DNA of 64,000 nucleotides from Filimonas effusa (lineage in GTDB: Bacteria > Bacteroidota > Bacteroidia > Chitinophagales > Chitinophagaceae): positions 1,302,001 to 1,366,000 of the forward strand of contig NZ_SDHZ01000002.1 of NCBI RefSeq assembly GCF_004118675.1, in the 5' to 3' direction. Shown here one piece after another: positions 51,825 to 59,563 of the stretch; positions within the stretch are counted from its first letter, which is position 1, and each line of letters opens with the position of its first letter. The position numbers and the translations under genes are program-made. The notes beneath the pieces are model-generated. The model was not told where the DNA came from and did not search any database. It saw only the letters and a program-made list of their open reading frames with translations.

Positions 51825-53057
51825 ATGCAGAGCCAAGCGCAGGAGATTATCCCTCTTAGTACGTACCAGAAGTTTGTCATATTTATACTTGCCATCACCC
51901 AATTTTCAGTTATCCTTGATTTCATGGTGATGTCTCCCCTGGGAGACCTGCTGATGAAGTCGATGGATCTTACTCCCAAACAATTTGGGATAGCGGTATC
52001 GGCGTACGCCTTCAGTGCAGGGATCTCGGGGCTGTTGACAGCTGGTTTTGCGGATAAGTTTGACCGCAAGAAATTATTGTTGTTTTTCTATACAGGATTT
52101 GTAATCGCCACGTTCTTCTGCGGGCTGGCGCATACTTATCCGCTGCTGGTGACGGCAAGGATCATCACCGGGCTGTTCGGCGGTGTTATAGGCTCTATTT
52201 CCATGGCCATTATTACTGATCTTTTCGAAATAAAGCAGCGAGGCCGTGTTTTAGGTTTTGTGCAAATGGGATTTGGCGCGAGCCAGGTACTGGGTATTCC
52301 TATTAGCCTGTATATCGCCAATAAGTGGGGATGGCAGTCGCCATTCCTGATGGTAGCGGGCCTGGGGGCGCTTATCGTTACAGCCATTATACTGCGTATG
52401 CAGCCTGTAACAGCTCATCTGGCGGTGCAACACGACCGTAATGCAGTGGATCATTTGCTTCATACCCTTAAACGCAGGAAGTACCGCATCGGATTTTCGG
52501 CAACAGCCTTACTGGCGATAGGTGGTTTTATGATGATGCCTTTCAGCAGTGCTTTTGCTATCAACAATCTTCATGTTACAGAAAAGCAGCTTCCTTTTTT
52601 GTTTATGGTGTCGGGCATCTGTTCTCTTATCATCATGCCAATGATAGGCAGGCTGAGTGATAAGATCGACAAATTCGTTCTTTTCGCTATTGCTTCAGGC
52701 TGGTCGATAATAATGGTATTTATTTATACGAATCTTGGCGTAAGTCCGTTCTGGGAAGTGGTTTTATTAAATGTATTAATGATGATGGGTATCATGAGCC
52801 GGATCATTCCTTCCACTGCACTGGTAACAGCATTACCGGAGATGCAGGACCGGGGCGCCTTTATGAGCATCAATGCTTCGCTGCAACAAATTGCCGGCGG
52901 CGCTGCTGCTGCTGTTGGCGGCATGATAGTGGTACAGGCACATAAGCAAAGCCCGCTCGAGCATTACAATACGTTGGGTTACGTGATGATTACTATAACA
53001 GCAATTTGCGTATTCATGCTGTACCGGGTAAAGTTGCTGACGAAGAAAAAGGATTGA
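51825..53057 (+). CDS. MFS transporter, drug/sugar efflux type
   Basis: 410 residues from the ATG at 51825, which fits the usual cytoplasmic start of 12-TM carriers; the open frame begins at 51777. Twelve hydrophobic segments, with the loop 2-3 motif GFADKFDRKKLLLF (MFS signature GxxxDrxgRr) and an equivalent GRLSDKIDKFVLF in the second half. The first helix has ITQFSVILDFMVMSPLG, as in DHA1-type drug or sugar efflux carriers. The substrate cannot be told. It is divergent from the NADH dehydrogenase gene. Confidence 0.9.
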   Translation: MQSQAQEIIPLSTYQKFVIFILAITQFSVILDFMVMSPLGDLLMKSMDLTPKQFGIAVSAYAFSAGISGLLTAGFADKFDRKKLLLFFYTGFVIATFFCGLAHTYPLLVTARIITGLFGGVIGSISMAIITDLFEIKQRGRVLGFVQMGFGASQVLGIPISLYIANKWGWQSPFLMVAGLGALIVTAIILRMQPVTAHLAVQHDRNAVDHLLHTLKRRKYRIGFSATALLAIGGFMMMPFSSAFAINNLHVTEKQLPFLFMVSGICSLIIMPMIGRLSDKIDKFVLFAIASGWSIIMVFIYTNLGVSPFWEVVLLNVLMMMGIMSRIIPSTALVTALPEMQDRGAFMSINASLQQIAGGAAAAVGGMIVVQAHKQSPLEHYNTLGYVMITITAICVFMLYRVKLLTKKKD

Positions 53058-53121
53058 GACATCATTTTTGTGCGAACAACAGACTTATAATACGGCTTAT
53101 CCGGGTTCACCGAAGTTACAG

Positions 53122-54444
53122 TTATAAGCTCACCCAACCCTCCTGGTTGTTGTAACGGATATACCGGAAAGAGCCATAGGTGCCCATCACATCAACCGTT
53201 TCGCCGGTTTTAATCTCTGATTTTATAGCTGCCGAAGCATCCGGCGCATCGTGAAGGAAGGCCGTTGCTTTTACCTGCTGCCGTTGCCAGGTACGGGTAG
53301 AAACGAATTTACTTTCAACAAAGCCTTCTTTATTTCCGGGTAACGCTACTTTGTAAAATCCTCCTGTAGCAGCAAGCAGCTGCATGATACTGTTAGGGGG
53401 CAGTTTTTCTATGGCAGTGCTATTTTTAGTGGGAGCTGTTGTTATAACAGCAGCGGAAAGGCTGCGCACATTCTGTTGAAGGATACCTGTATCGGCAGCG
53501 ACGGCAAGCGGCGACGGCCGGTTCTTATTAATAAAGGGTAAAGGATCTATGGCACCTCCACCACTATAAATGCCGAAGTGAAGATGTGAAGGTGTATTGC
53601 GCGCATTGCCGGTATTTCCCATAAAACCAATGGTATCGCCAACTGCAACCTCCTGGCCTTCCCGGACCAATTGTTCGTCGAGATGGGCGTAGTATAACAG
53701 GTAGGTCTTTCCCTGCGGTCTGAGGAAAATGACCTTACCACCAAGGTTATTTTCCCTTGTGCTGGTAATAACCCCGTTGGCTGCGGCGAGCAATGGGGTT
53801 CTGAATTTACTGAAGATATCTATGCCTTCGTGGCTGCGGCGGCCACCGTCGCGGTTATCGCCCCAAAAGCTGCCAATGCGTGATGCCGCTCCGGATACGG
53901 GAAAAGCCAGGGAAGGAGCAGTAGTAATAGAAATGGTATATCCAACGCTATTAAGTAATTCGGGCTGAAGACGTAAGAGCAGGTTTCCGTCCTGCTCCAC
54001 TTCGTAACGGATAACAATGCCAGAGGAGTCGGCTGCTGATAGCAAGGAAGGTTTGCTGTTTTGCGAAGCAGCAGGTTTCCAGAGATCGGCAAAGAGCTTC
54101 ACACGGCCTTCCGGTTTCGCTTGTACGAGGATGTTAAGCTGGTCGCCGCGGCGCGCAGCGAATACGTAACCTGCAGCATCGGGCTTGTGGGCGGCAAAAT
54201 AGCCCGTTTCTTTATAAGGCAGGGATACCGACAAAGGACGATTCAAGGCCTTATCTGCAGCCGTAAACCAAAGGCTGCCGAGTGTGCTGGTGGAGAGGCC
54301 CGCCTGCGTAATACGGTCGGCATACTTTTCATGTTCCGTTTTCTTCGCAAAGAGACCTCTTTGCGATGTAGTACAGGCCGGCAGCGCCAATATAATACAA
54401 AGACAGCAGGCGAGCATGTTACCGGTATATTTAGCGCAATACAT
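53122..54444 (-). CDS. M23 family metallopeptidase lipoprotein with C-terminal SH3-like domains
   Basis: 440 residues. Lipoprotein signal ending LALPAC (Cys24); ATG at 54417 is an alternative start. The LytM/M23 domain (about 205-300) carries the zinc ligands HEGID (HxxxD) and HLHFG. Two SH3-like regions follow (about 340-385 and 390-440, ending YNQEGWVSL). It should cut peptidoglycan cross-links or pair with a divisome or amidase partner at the outer membrane. The N-terminal 190 residues contain beta domains of unknown use. Confidence 0.9.
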   Translation of the reverse strand: MYCAKYTGNMLACCLCIILALPACTTSQRGLFAKKTEHEKYADRITQAGLSTSTLGSLWFTAADKALNRPLSVSLPYKETGYFAAHKPDAAGYVFAARRGDQLNILVQAKPEGRVKLFADLWKPAASQNSKPSLLSAADSSGIVIRYEVEQDGNLLLRLQPELLNSVGYTISITTAPSLAFPVSGAASRIGSFWGDNRDGGRRSHEGIDIFSKFRTPLLAAANGVITSTRENNLGGKVIFLRPQGKTYLLYYAHLDEQLVREGQEVAVGDTIGFMGNTGNARNTPSHLHFGIYSGGGAIDPLPFINKNRPSPLAVAADTGILQQNVRSLSAAVITTAPTKNSTAIEKLPPNSIMQLLAATGGFYKVALPGNKEGFVESKFVSTRTWQRQQVKATAFLHDAPDASAAIKSEIKTGETVDVMGTYGSFRYIRYNNQEGWVSL

Positions 54445-54593
54445 AGGTTTCGTTTATCTGATTGTAATACAATTGTTAAGCCAAGGCGGCATATGAATGT
54501 ATCCTTCACCGGGCGGAGCATACCATAAGTTTAAGGAAATAGATGGGGCTTATGCTGCCGGGATTTGTATATTTAGTTCATCATCCAGAAACT

Positions 54594-55472
54594 ATGCAAC
54601 GCAACCAAACCAATTTATTACTGCACCCTTTATTTCTCAGCTGCTTACTATTGCTCATTTTGAATGACCACTGGTGGAAACAGGCTTTCCCGGGATTTAT
54701 CACCGGTAAGCTATCTGACTTTGCAGGGATACTGATGGCCGGGGTATTATGGCGCCAGTTTTTTCCGCAAAGAGTGGTAACGGGCTGCATTGTACTGATA
54801 ATGGGTTTCCTGTACTGGAAGTCGCCTTTGTCGCAACCGCTGATCGACTGGTGCAACAATGTTATCCGAATACCCGTAGCACGGGTAGTGGATTATACGG
54901 ACCTGACTGCGCTGATCATGCTGGCGCCAGCGTTCAAAATAAAAGAATATGGCTGGGAAAAGGGAAGCTGGTTAAAGGTGCCGGTATATTGCCTGACCAT
55001 TTTTGCTATGCCTGCCTCCTCTATGCATTATTTTTACGCCTCCCCGGAATACATGCCTTTTTACGATTCTTTTACCACCAAACAAACCAGGGAAGTACTA
55101 TTGCAGCATCTTAATAATGCGGGCCTGACATATCGTATCGATTCTGTGGAGTTCATTCCCATTCGTCAAAACTATTATTATCTCCAGGATAGCGGCAGCG
55201 GAGAGATCACAGCCGTTGATAGTATGAAACATGTAAGGCTGGTGCAAATAACGCACCGGGGTGCGTATTATTCTATCCCTTCTATTGTGCTAGCTCAGGA
55301 TACTGTTCGCAATATCCATTTCCAGATCATAGACCGGGGGAAAAAGCGAGAGATCTACCTCATGTCAATTAAGCCTCCGGTTAGGTTTCCACAGGAATTC
55401 AAGGGGCGTAACAAAGTACTCAAGGAGTATAGAAAAGCGTTTAAAGCGATCATTACCGGAATGCCCGATTAA
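54594..55472 (+). CDS. Hypothetical membrane protein
   Basis: 292 residues from the ATG at 54594 (frame open from 54543). The N-terminal half has about five TM segments and the recurring LNDHWWKQAFPGFITGKLSDFAGILM motif, which I recall from a Bacteroidota family without a known function. The C-terminal ~160 residues are soluble and beta-rich. It is a complete gene, located just upstream of the prolyl-tRNA deacylase gene. Confidence 0.7.
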   Translation: MQRNQTNLLLHPLFLSCLLLLILNDHWWKQAFPGFITGKLSDFAGILMAGVLWRQFFPQRVVTGCIVLIMGFLYWKSPLSQPLIDWCNNVIRIPVARVVDYTDLTALIMLAPAFKIKEYGWEKGSWLKVPVYCLTIFAMPASSMHYFYASPEYMPFYDSFTTKQTREVLLQHLNNAGLTYRIDSVEFIPIRQNYYYLQDSGSGEITAVDSMKHVRLVQITHRGAYYSIPSIVLAQDTVRNIHFQIIDRGKKREIYLMSIKPPVRFPQEFKGRNKVLKEYRKAFKAIITGMPD

Positions 55473-55489
55473 AAGAACTGCAACCTCCT

Positions 55490-55497
55490 TAGTTTTG
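55490..55497 (+). promoter_or_regulatory. Minus-7 box (TAGTTTTG) 4 nt before the deacylase ATG
   Basis: Order TAGTTTTG, TGAA, ATG. The same geometry as the boxes at 47786 and 56542. No minus-33 TTTG is seen. Confidence 0.45.
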
Positions 55498-55501
55498 TGA
55501 A

Positions 55502-56047
55502 ATGAGCATGTTTTATATAAGCGAAGTAAAAAGTACCGCTCCTGCTGCATTTCAAACTACATTACAGGAAATGGTATATCACGTATTGCAACAGTTCAAC
55601 GTATGTTATGAACGCGTTGATACCGATGAAGCTATTACAATGGAAGATTGCCTACTCATAGATGAGAAGCTGAACATGCAAACTGTAAAGACGTTATTTC
55701 TCTGCAACCGGCAGCAAACAGATTTCTACCTTCTCATCACTACTGCCGGCAAGCCTTTCAAGACCAAAGACCTGAGCAGCCTATTGGGGATTTCACGTTT
55801 ATCGTTTGCGCCGGCAGATTTGCTTGAACAGATGCTGGGAACAAAAGTTGGCGGCGCCAGCATCTTTAGTGTAATGCTGGATAAGGACAATAAGGTACAG
55901 GTTGTACTTGATGAAGACGCTATATCCAGTGAATGGTATGGCTGTAACGACGGGACCTCTACAAGTTATATGAAGCTAAAGACCGAATGGGTAGTTAATG
56001 AATTTCTGGCTTTTGCGCATCATAAGCCTAAGATCATAAAACTATAG
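55502..56047 (+). CDS. Prolyl-tRNA deacylase / editing protein (PrdX/ProX type)
   Basis: 181 residues, the YbaK/aminoacyl-tRNA-editing fold. TLFLCNRQQTDFYLLIT, KPFKTKDLSSLLGISRLSFA and LDEDAISSEWYGCNDGTSTSYMKLK are close to the free-standing deacylase that clears Ala-tRNA(Pro) made by mistake by prolyl-tRNA synthetase. The conserved Lys in the TKxLxxxLG segment is the expected catalytic residue. A promoter-like box 4 nt from the ATG suggests a leaderless message. Confidence 0.92.
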   Translation: MSMFYISEVKSTAPAAFQTTLQEMVYHVLQQFNVCYERVDTDEAITMEDCLLIDEKLNMQTVKTLFLCNRQQTDFYLLITTAGKPFKTKDLSSLLGISRLSFAPADLLEQMLGTKVGGASIFSVMLDKDNKVQVVLDEDAISSEWYGCNDGTSTSYMKLKTEWVVNEFLAFAHHKPKIIKL

Positions 56048-56060
56048 CAGGCCTGACCTT

Positions 56061-56537
56061 CTAAGAGAATTCAATCATTTCGATAATGGCTTCGAGGAAG
56101 CGCTGGTCGGTGGTATCGAAATGGTCTGCGAATTCGCTATCGACATCCAGTACGCCTATTACTTCGCCGTTTCTGATAATGGGCACTACTATTTCAGATT
56201 TAGACAGGCTGCTGCAGGCGATGTGGCCGGGGAATTTCTCTACATCGGGCACGATGAGCGTAGCGGCCTGTTGCCAGGCAGCGCCACAAACACCCCTTCC
56301 TTTCGCAATGCGGGTACATGCTACCGGCCCCTGGAAAGGGCCTAAAACGAGCTCATTTCCTTTTACCAGGTAGAAACCTACCCACCACCATTTAAACTGC
56401 TCTTTTAGCGCCGCAGCTACATTTGCCAGGTTGGCAACCAGGTCTGGTTCACCGGTAATGAGCCCGTTAATCTGCGGGATCAATGCTTCGTATTGCCCGG
56501 CTTTGGAGCCGGTTGCAATTGTAAGATCTTCTGCCAT
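56061..56537 (-). CDS. msrC: GAF-domain free methionine-(R)-sulfoxide reductase
   Basis: 158 residues, a single GAF domain with the three conserved Cys of the fRMsr family: Cys74 (GPVACTRI), Cys84 (GRGVCG) and Cys108 (GHIACSS), and SEIVVPI after them. It reduces free methionine-R-sulfoxide in the cytoplasm. It lies 9 bases downstream of the hydrolase gene, but its own box TAACTTTG sits 4 nt before the ATG, overlapping the end of that gene. Confidence 0.93.
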   Translation of the reverse strand: MAEDLTIATGSKAGQYEALIPQINGLITGEPDLVANLANVAAALKEQFKWWWVGFYLVKGNELVLGPFQGPVACTRIAKGRGVCGAAWQQAATLIVPDVEKFPGHIACSSLSKSEIVVPIIRNGEVIGVLDVDSEFADHFDTTDQRFLEAIIEMIEFS

Positions 56538-56541
56538 GATC

Positions 56542-56549
56542 CAAAGTTA
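56542..56549 (-). promoter_or_regulatory. Minus-7 box (TAACTTTG) 4 nt before the fRMsr ATG
   Basis: On the minus strand TAACTTTG is followed by GATC and the ATG at 56537. It overlaps the stop codon region of the hydrolase gene, so an internal promoter is possible. Confidence 0.45.
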
Positions 56550-57179
56550 CGATGCGGGAGGTACAAAAGCTGCAAACACAATGTTATTAGCCTGCGTGAT
56601 CTCATCTTCAATAATGGTATGCGGCCTGTTGGCATAGAGCTTTTCCACGACATTGGCGTTTTTATCGCGCAGGATATTAGCAGTGGCGTAAACCCTTTCA
56701 ACGGGAACATGTGCGTCGGGATTGCCGGAACCAATGAAGACCGGCGTACCGGCAAAGTCGCCTTTGTAGTTTCCGGGATAAATTTTATCGCCTATGAGTC
56801 CACCGGTAAAAGCCACGATTCCGCCATACCTGGTTGCATTACGCGTTACAAATTCCAGGGTAAGGCAGGCGCCCTGAGAAAAGCCTGCGAAATAGATATT
56901 TTCATTCGCAAAGCCTTCGTTGTTGAGGTCGTCAACCACCTGTTTCAGCAGGTCGAGCGCTGAAGAAAGCCAGGGTTCATTTTGGGCGGGTGGCGCCAGA
57001 AATGAATAGGGATACCAGGTATTATTGGTTGCCTGCGGCGCCACAAGTTTAAAGTCGCTGACAGAGAGATGGCCGGCGAGCGAGAGCATGTCTGCGGCAG
57101 CGCCGCCACGTCCGTGTATCAAGATGAGCGCTTTACCGGCTGCGCCGGTGCCTTCTGTTATTACTTGTTTCTTGTGCAT
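56547..57179 (-). CDS. Phospholipase/carboxylesterase-type alpha/beta-hydrolase (MhqD-like)
   Basis: 210 residues, no signal peptide. LILIHGRGGAAADML at 17-31, nucleophile Ser in AGFSQGACLTLEF, Asp in SGNPDAHVPVERV and His in ANRPHTIIEDE. This is the carboxylesterase/MhqD family. It begins 18 bases after the ring-cleaving dioxygenase gene, the same pairing as mhqO-mhqD in Bacillus subtilis, where the genes respond to quinones and catechols. The shared role here is inferred from that pairing. Confidence 0.9.
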   Translation of the reverse strand: MHKKQVITEGTGAAGKALILIHGRGGAAADMLSLAGHLSVSDFKLVAPQATNNTWYPYSFLAPPAQNEPWLSSALDLLKQVVDDLNNEGFANENIYFAGFSQGACLTLEFVTRNATRYGGIVAFTGGLIGDKIYPGNYKGDFAGTPVFIGSGNPDAHVPVERVYATANILRDKNANVVEKLYANRPHTIIEDEITQANNIVFAAFVPPAS

Positions 57180-57197
57180 ATAGACTCCTAGTTCAGT

Positions 57198-58136
57198 TTA
57201 TTGTAAAGCGGGTAATACTTCTTCTATTTTATTGCGGTAGGCCTCGTACTGAGCGGGCAGCATGAGATGTGTACCTAATTCTTCCAGGGTTTCATCGGTT
57301 GCAAAACCCGGGTTATCGGTTGCTATTTCAAACAATACGCCTCCGGGCTCACGGAAGTACAGGGAGAAGAAATAGTTACGATCGATCTTGGGTGTGATAT
57401 GAAGGCCTTTGGCCTCTACCTTTTCGCGGAATGCCATAAGAGTAGCTTCATCTTTTACCCTGAATGCCACGTGGTGGTTGGTACCAGCTGCACCATATCC
57501 GGCCGGAGCATCGGGCACTTCAAGCAAATCTACAATGGCTGCATTTTCTACCGCATTGGTTACGAACCGGTAACGGTTACCTTCCTGTTGCAGCAGTTTA
57601 TAGCCGAATATACCGGTAAGAACAGCTGCGGTAGCATCTACCTTCTTCAATGTAAGCGTAATATTATAAAAGCCCCTGGTTGCCACGGAGGCATCAATAT
57701 CATGTGTAGTCCAGGGTTTGCGCGCATCGGGCTGCTGCGGAACTATCAATTCGAGTTGTAAGCCATCGGGATCGCTGAATGCCAGGACTGTTTCTCCCAT
57801 TCTTTCTACAGGCGCTTTAAACGGAATGCCGGCAGCTTTAAAGCGTTCCTGCCAGAAACCGAGGCTATTGGCCGGTACAGCATAGCCGATACCTGTAGCC
57901 ATTCCTGCGCCATTACGGCCTGCCCCTTTCTGTCCGCCCCATGGGAAGAATGTAAGGATGGTTCCCGGTGTACCCTGCTCATCGCCATAATAGAAATGGT
58001 AGGTGCCGGGGTCATCGAAATTCACAGTTTTCTTTACCAGGCGTAAGCCAAGCTGCCGGGTATAAAAATCGTAGTTTTCCTGAGCGTCGGAGGCTATTGC
58101 CGTAATGTGGTGTAAGCCTAATATCCTGTTTTCCAT
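57198..58136 (-). CDS. Ring-cleaving dioxygenase, VOC superfamily (MhqO-like)
   Basis: 312 residues made of two VOC modules (about 1-150 and 151-312). Metal ligands fit His9/His10 (LHHITAIA), His217 (GTNHHVAF) and a Glu in GGVLFEIATDNPG. This is the mhqO/ring-cleaving dioxygenase family, which opens aromatic rings such as hydroquinone derivatives. A full promoter match (TTG-N21-TAATTTTG, 58196-58227) is upstream, and the MhqD-like hydrolase gene follows 18 bases later, so it leads a likely quinone-stress operon. Substrate not proven. Confidence 0.92.
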   Translation of the reverse strand: MENRILGLHHITAIASDAQENYDFYTRQLGLRLVKKTVNFDDPGTYHFYYGDEQGTPGTILTFFPWGGQKGAGRNGAGMATGIGYAVPANSLGFWQERFKAAGIPFKAPVERMGETVLAFSDPDGLQLELIVPQQPDARKPWTTHDIDASVATRGFYNITLTLKKVDATAAVLTGIFGYKLLQQEGNRYRFVTNAVENAAIVDLLEVPDAPAGYGAAGTNHHVAFRVKDEATLMAFREKVEAKGLHITPKIDRNYFFSLYFREPGGVLFEIATDNPGFATDETLEELGTHLMLPAQYEAYRNKIEEVLPALQ

Positions 58137-58195
58137 AACTGTTCTGTTTAGTTTGTTGAGTTTGTTCTGATCCTGCTTATTGCCTGATCACAGAA

Positions 58196-58227
58196 CAAAA
58201 TTACCATGGCGGGCAGGGGCATTACAA
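58196..58227 (-). promoter_or_regulatory. Promoter of the mhqO/mhqD-like operon
   Basis: On the minus strand TTG (58225-58227), 21 bases, TAATTTTG (58196-58203). The ATG at 58136 is 59 nt further on. Confidence 0.6.
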
Positions 58228-58280
58228 TAACCTAGATTAAGAATTTAGGCAGGCGTTGGCATTTGCAGTAATTTCGCTTT

Positions 58281-58511
58281 ATGGCTGTATCACTTACTGA
58301 ATTGGATGAACTGGAAGCTTTTTTTGCTTCTGTTGAGCTACCTGAAACAATTATGCTCAATGCCGCCACGAAACAGAATGCCGTAAAGGAATCTGTACAG
58401 GCAGGTATAGCGCTTATACGCTCAGGCGAAATGGCGCCAAGACTTGAAGAAGCCAAGATGAATATACTGCGCAGTATTAAGACAGCGTTGCTGGCACAGC
58501 AACAGCAATAG
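58281..58511 (+). CDS. Small conserved-looking protein
   Basis: 76 residues, helical. LTELDELEAFFASVELPETIMLNAATKQNAVKESVQAGIALI resembles a short Bacteroidota family (similar to DUF6965 as I remember it; not checked). No signal peptide or known catalytic residues. Function unknown. It is divergent from the mhqO-like operon. Confidence 0.65.
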   Translation: MAVSLTELDELEAFFASVELPETIMLNAATKQNAVKESVQAGIALIRSGEMAPRLEEAKMNILRSIKTALLAQQQQ

Positions 58512-58644
58512 TATTATTGCGACAGGTATGTGGCAGCCTTACAAAGAAGATAGTTCCCATATTTTCTTCGCTTTTGAGCCACAGGTCGCCGTGGGTATTT
58601 AAATGCAGCAATACAGGCTGCTTTAATAAGCAGCGAAGCGGGCA

Positions 58645-59040
58645 TTATTCTTCCTCTCTGAGTCTTTCGTCGGTATAAGTGATCTTTGTTTTGCCGTGTG
58701 CGAAAGGGACACCATTATCATCTACACATACGAAGACCATTTTATCGATCGTCAGAATTATTTTTTGTGTGATCTTATTTCTTACCTGGCAGGTAAGAGT
58801 AAGGGAAGTACGGCCAAAGCTGGTGGCCTTGATGCCAAGTTCAACGATATCGCCTTGCCGGGCAGAGCTGACAAAATTGATCTCTGACATATACTTGGTA
58901 ACACAGTTATTGGTGCCAAGCTGTATGATGGCATAAATAGCTGCTTCTTCGTCGATCCAACTAAGAAGGCTGCCGCCGAACAGTGTGCCGTGTGCATTCA
59001 GGTTTTCGGGTTTCACCCATTTACGTGTGTAAAAATTCAT
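58645..59040 (-). CDS. Acyl-CoA thioesterase, hotdog fold (YciA-like)
   Basis: 131 residues, the size of a single hotdog domain. VKPENLNAHGTLFGGSLLSWIDEEAAIYA holds the helix with the catalytic Asp/Glu, and RQGDIVELGIKATSFGRTSLTLTCQV follows. YciA-type enzymes hydrolyse acyl-CoA thioesters in the cytoplasm; chain-length preference is unknown. It is a single gene. Confidence 0.92.
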   Translation of the reverse strand: MNFYTRKWVKPENLNAHGTLFGGSLLSWIDEEAAIYAIIQLGTNNCVTKYMSEINFVSSARQGDIVELGIKATSFGRTSLTLTCQVRNKITQKIILTIDKMVFVCVDDNGVPFAHGKTKITYTDERLREEE

Positions 59041-59095
59041 AGCAGGTATATTGGGAGCTCAATTTAAGAAACTGCAATATAGGGAGCGAATCAGT

Positions 59096-59528
59096 TCATC
59101 CTGTTTTTTTCGCCGGAGTTATTGGGATCAATTTTCCTTTTTGAAAACAGTGTACCGGCGTTAAAGCACCAGGAGAAAGAGAGAGTTGCTGTGCATTAAA
59201 CGGGTCGGCAAACGAAAGGCGCAAACGTGCTTTGTTTTTAAACAGGCTGCGTGAAAAGCCAACTTCAGTATAAAAGATCTCTGCCATTCCTGCATTTACC
59301 GTAGTGTAGGAGAAGTTGTATTCAGCCCAGAGATCGATGTCCATCACTTTCATCCATTGGTAGGAATGGGATGTTCGCAGAGAAACAGAGGCGGATCTGC
59401 TGTTCGTTAAGATCGCTGTAATCGTGGTAAAGCAACGGGTTATTTTCTGCGGGCCAGCCTTTGGCAATATTGAAAGGCAGGGACAAAGACAATCCGAACC
59501 CGATGTTACGGGGGAAGTTCTTAGCCAT
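59096..59528 (-). pseudogene. C-terminal remnant of a TonB-type outer-membrane beta-barrel receptor, frameshifted
   Basis: Two overlapping minus-strand frames read as one protein only if joined. The first (59528 down) gives NFPRNIGFGLSLSLPF and SDLNEQQIR, and the second, shifted by one base, gives ASVSLRTSHSYQWMKVMDIDLWAEYNF and AEIFYTEVGFSRSLFKNKARLRLSFADPF. The joined sequence resembles the last ~150 residues of outer-membrane beta-barrel receptors with a C-terminal OMP_b-brl_3 type domain. The crossover is near 59380-59410. There is no N-terminal part: the histidine kinase gene ends only 36 bases upstream. Confidence 0.65.
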
Positions 59529-59563
59529 ATATGGATGAGCGGTTGGAGGACTGTTTTTGTTTT

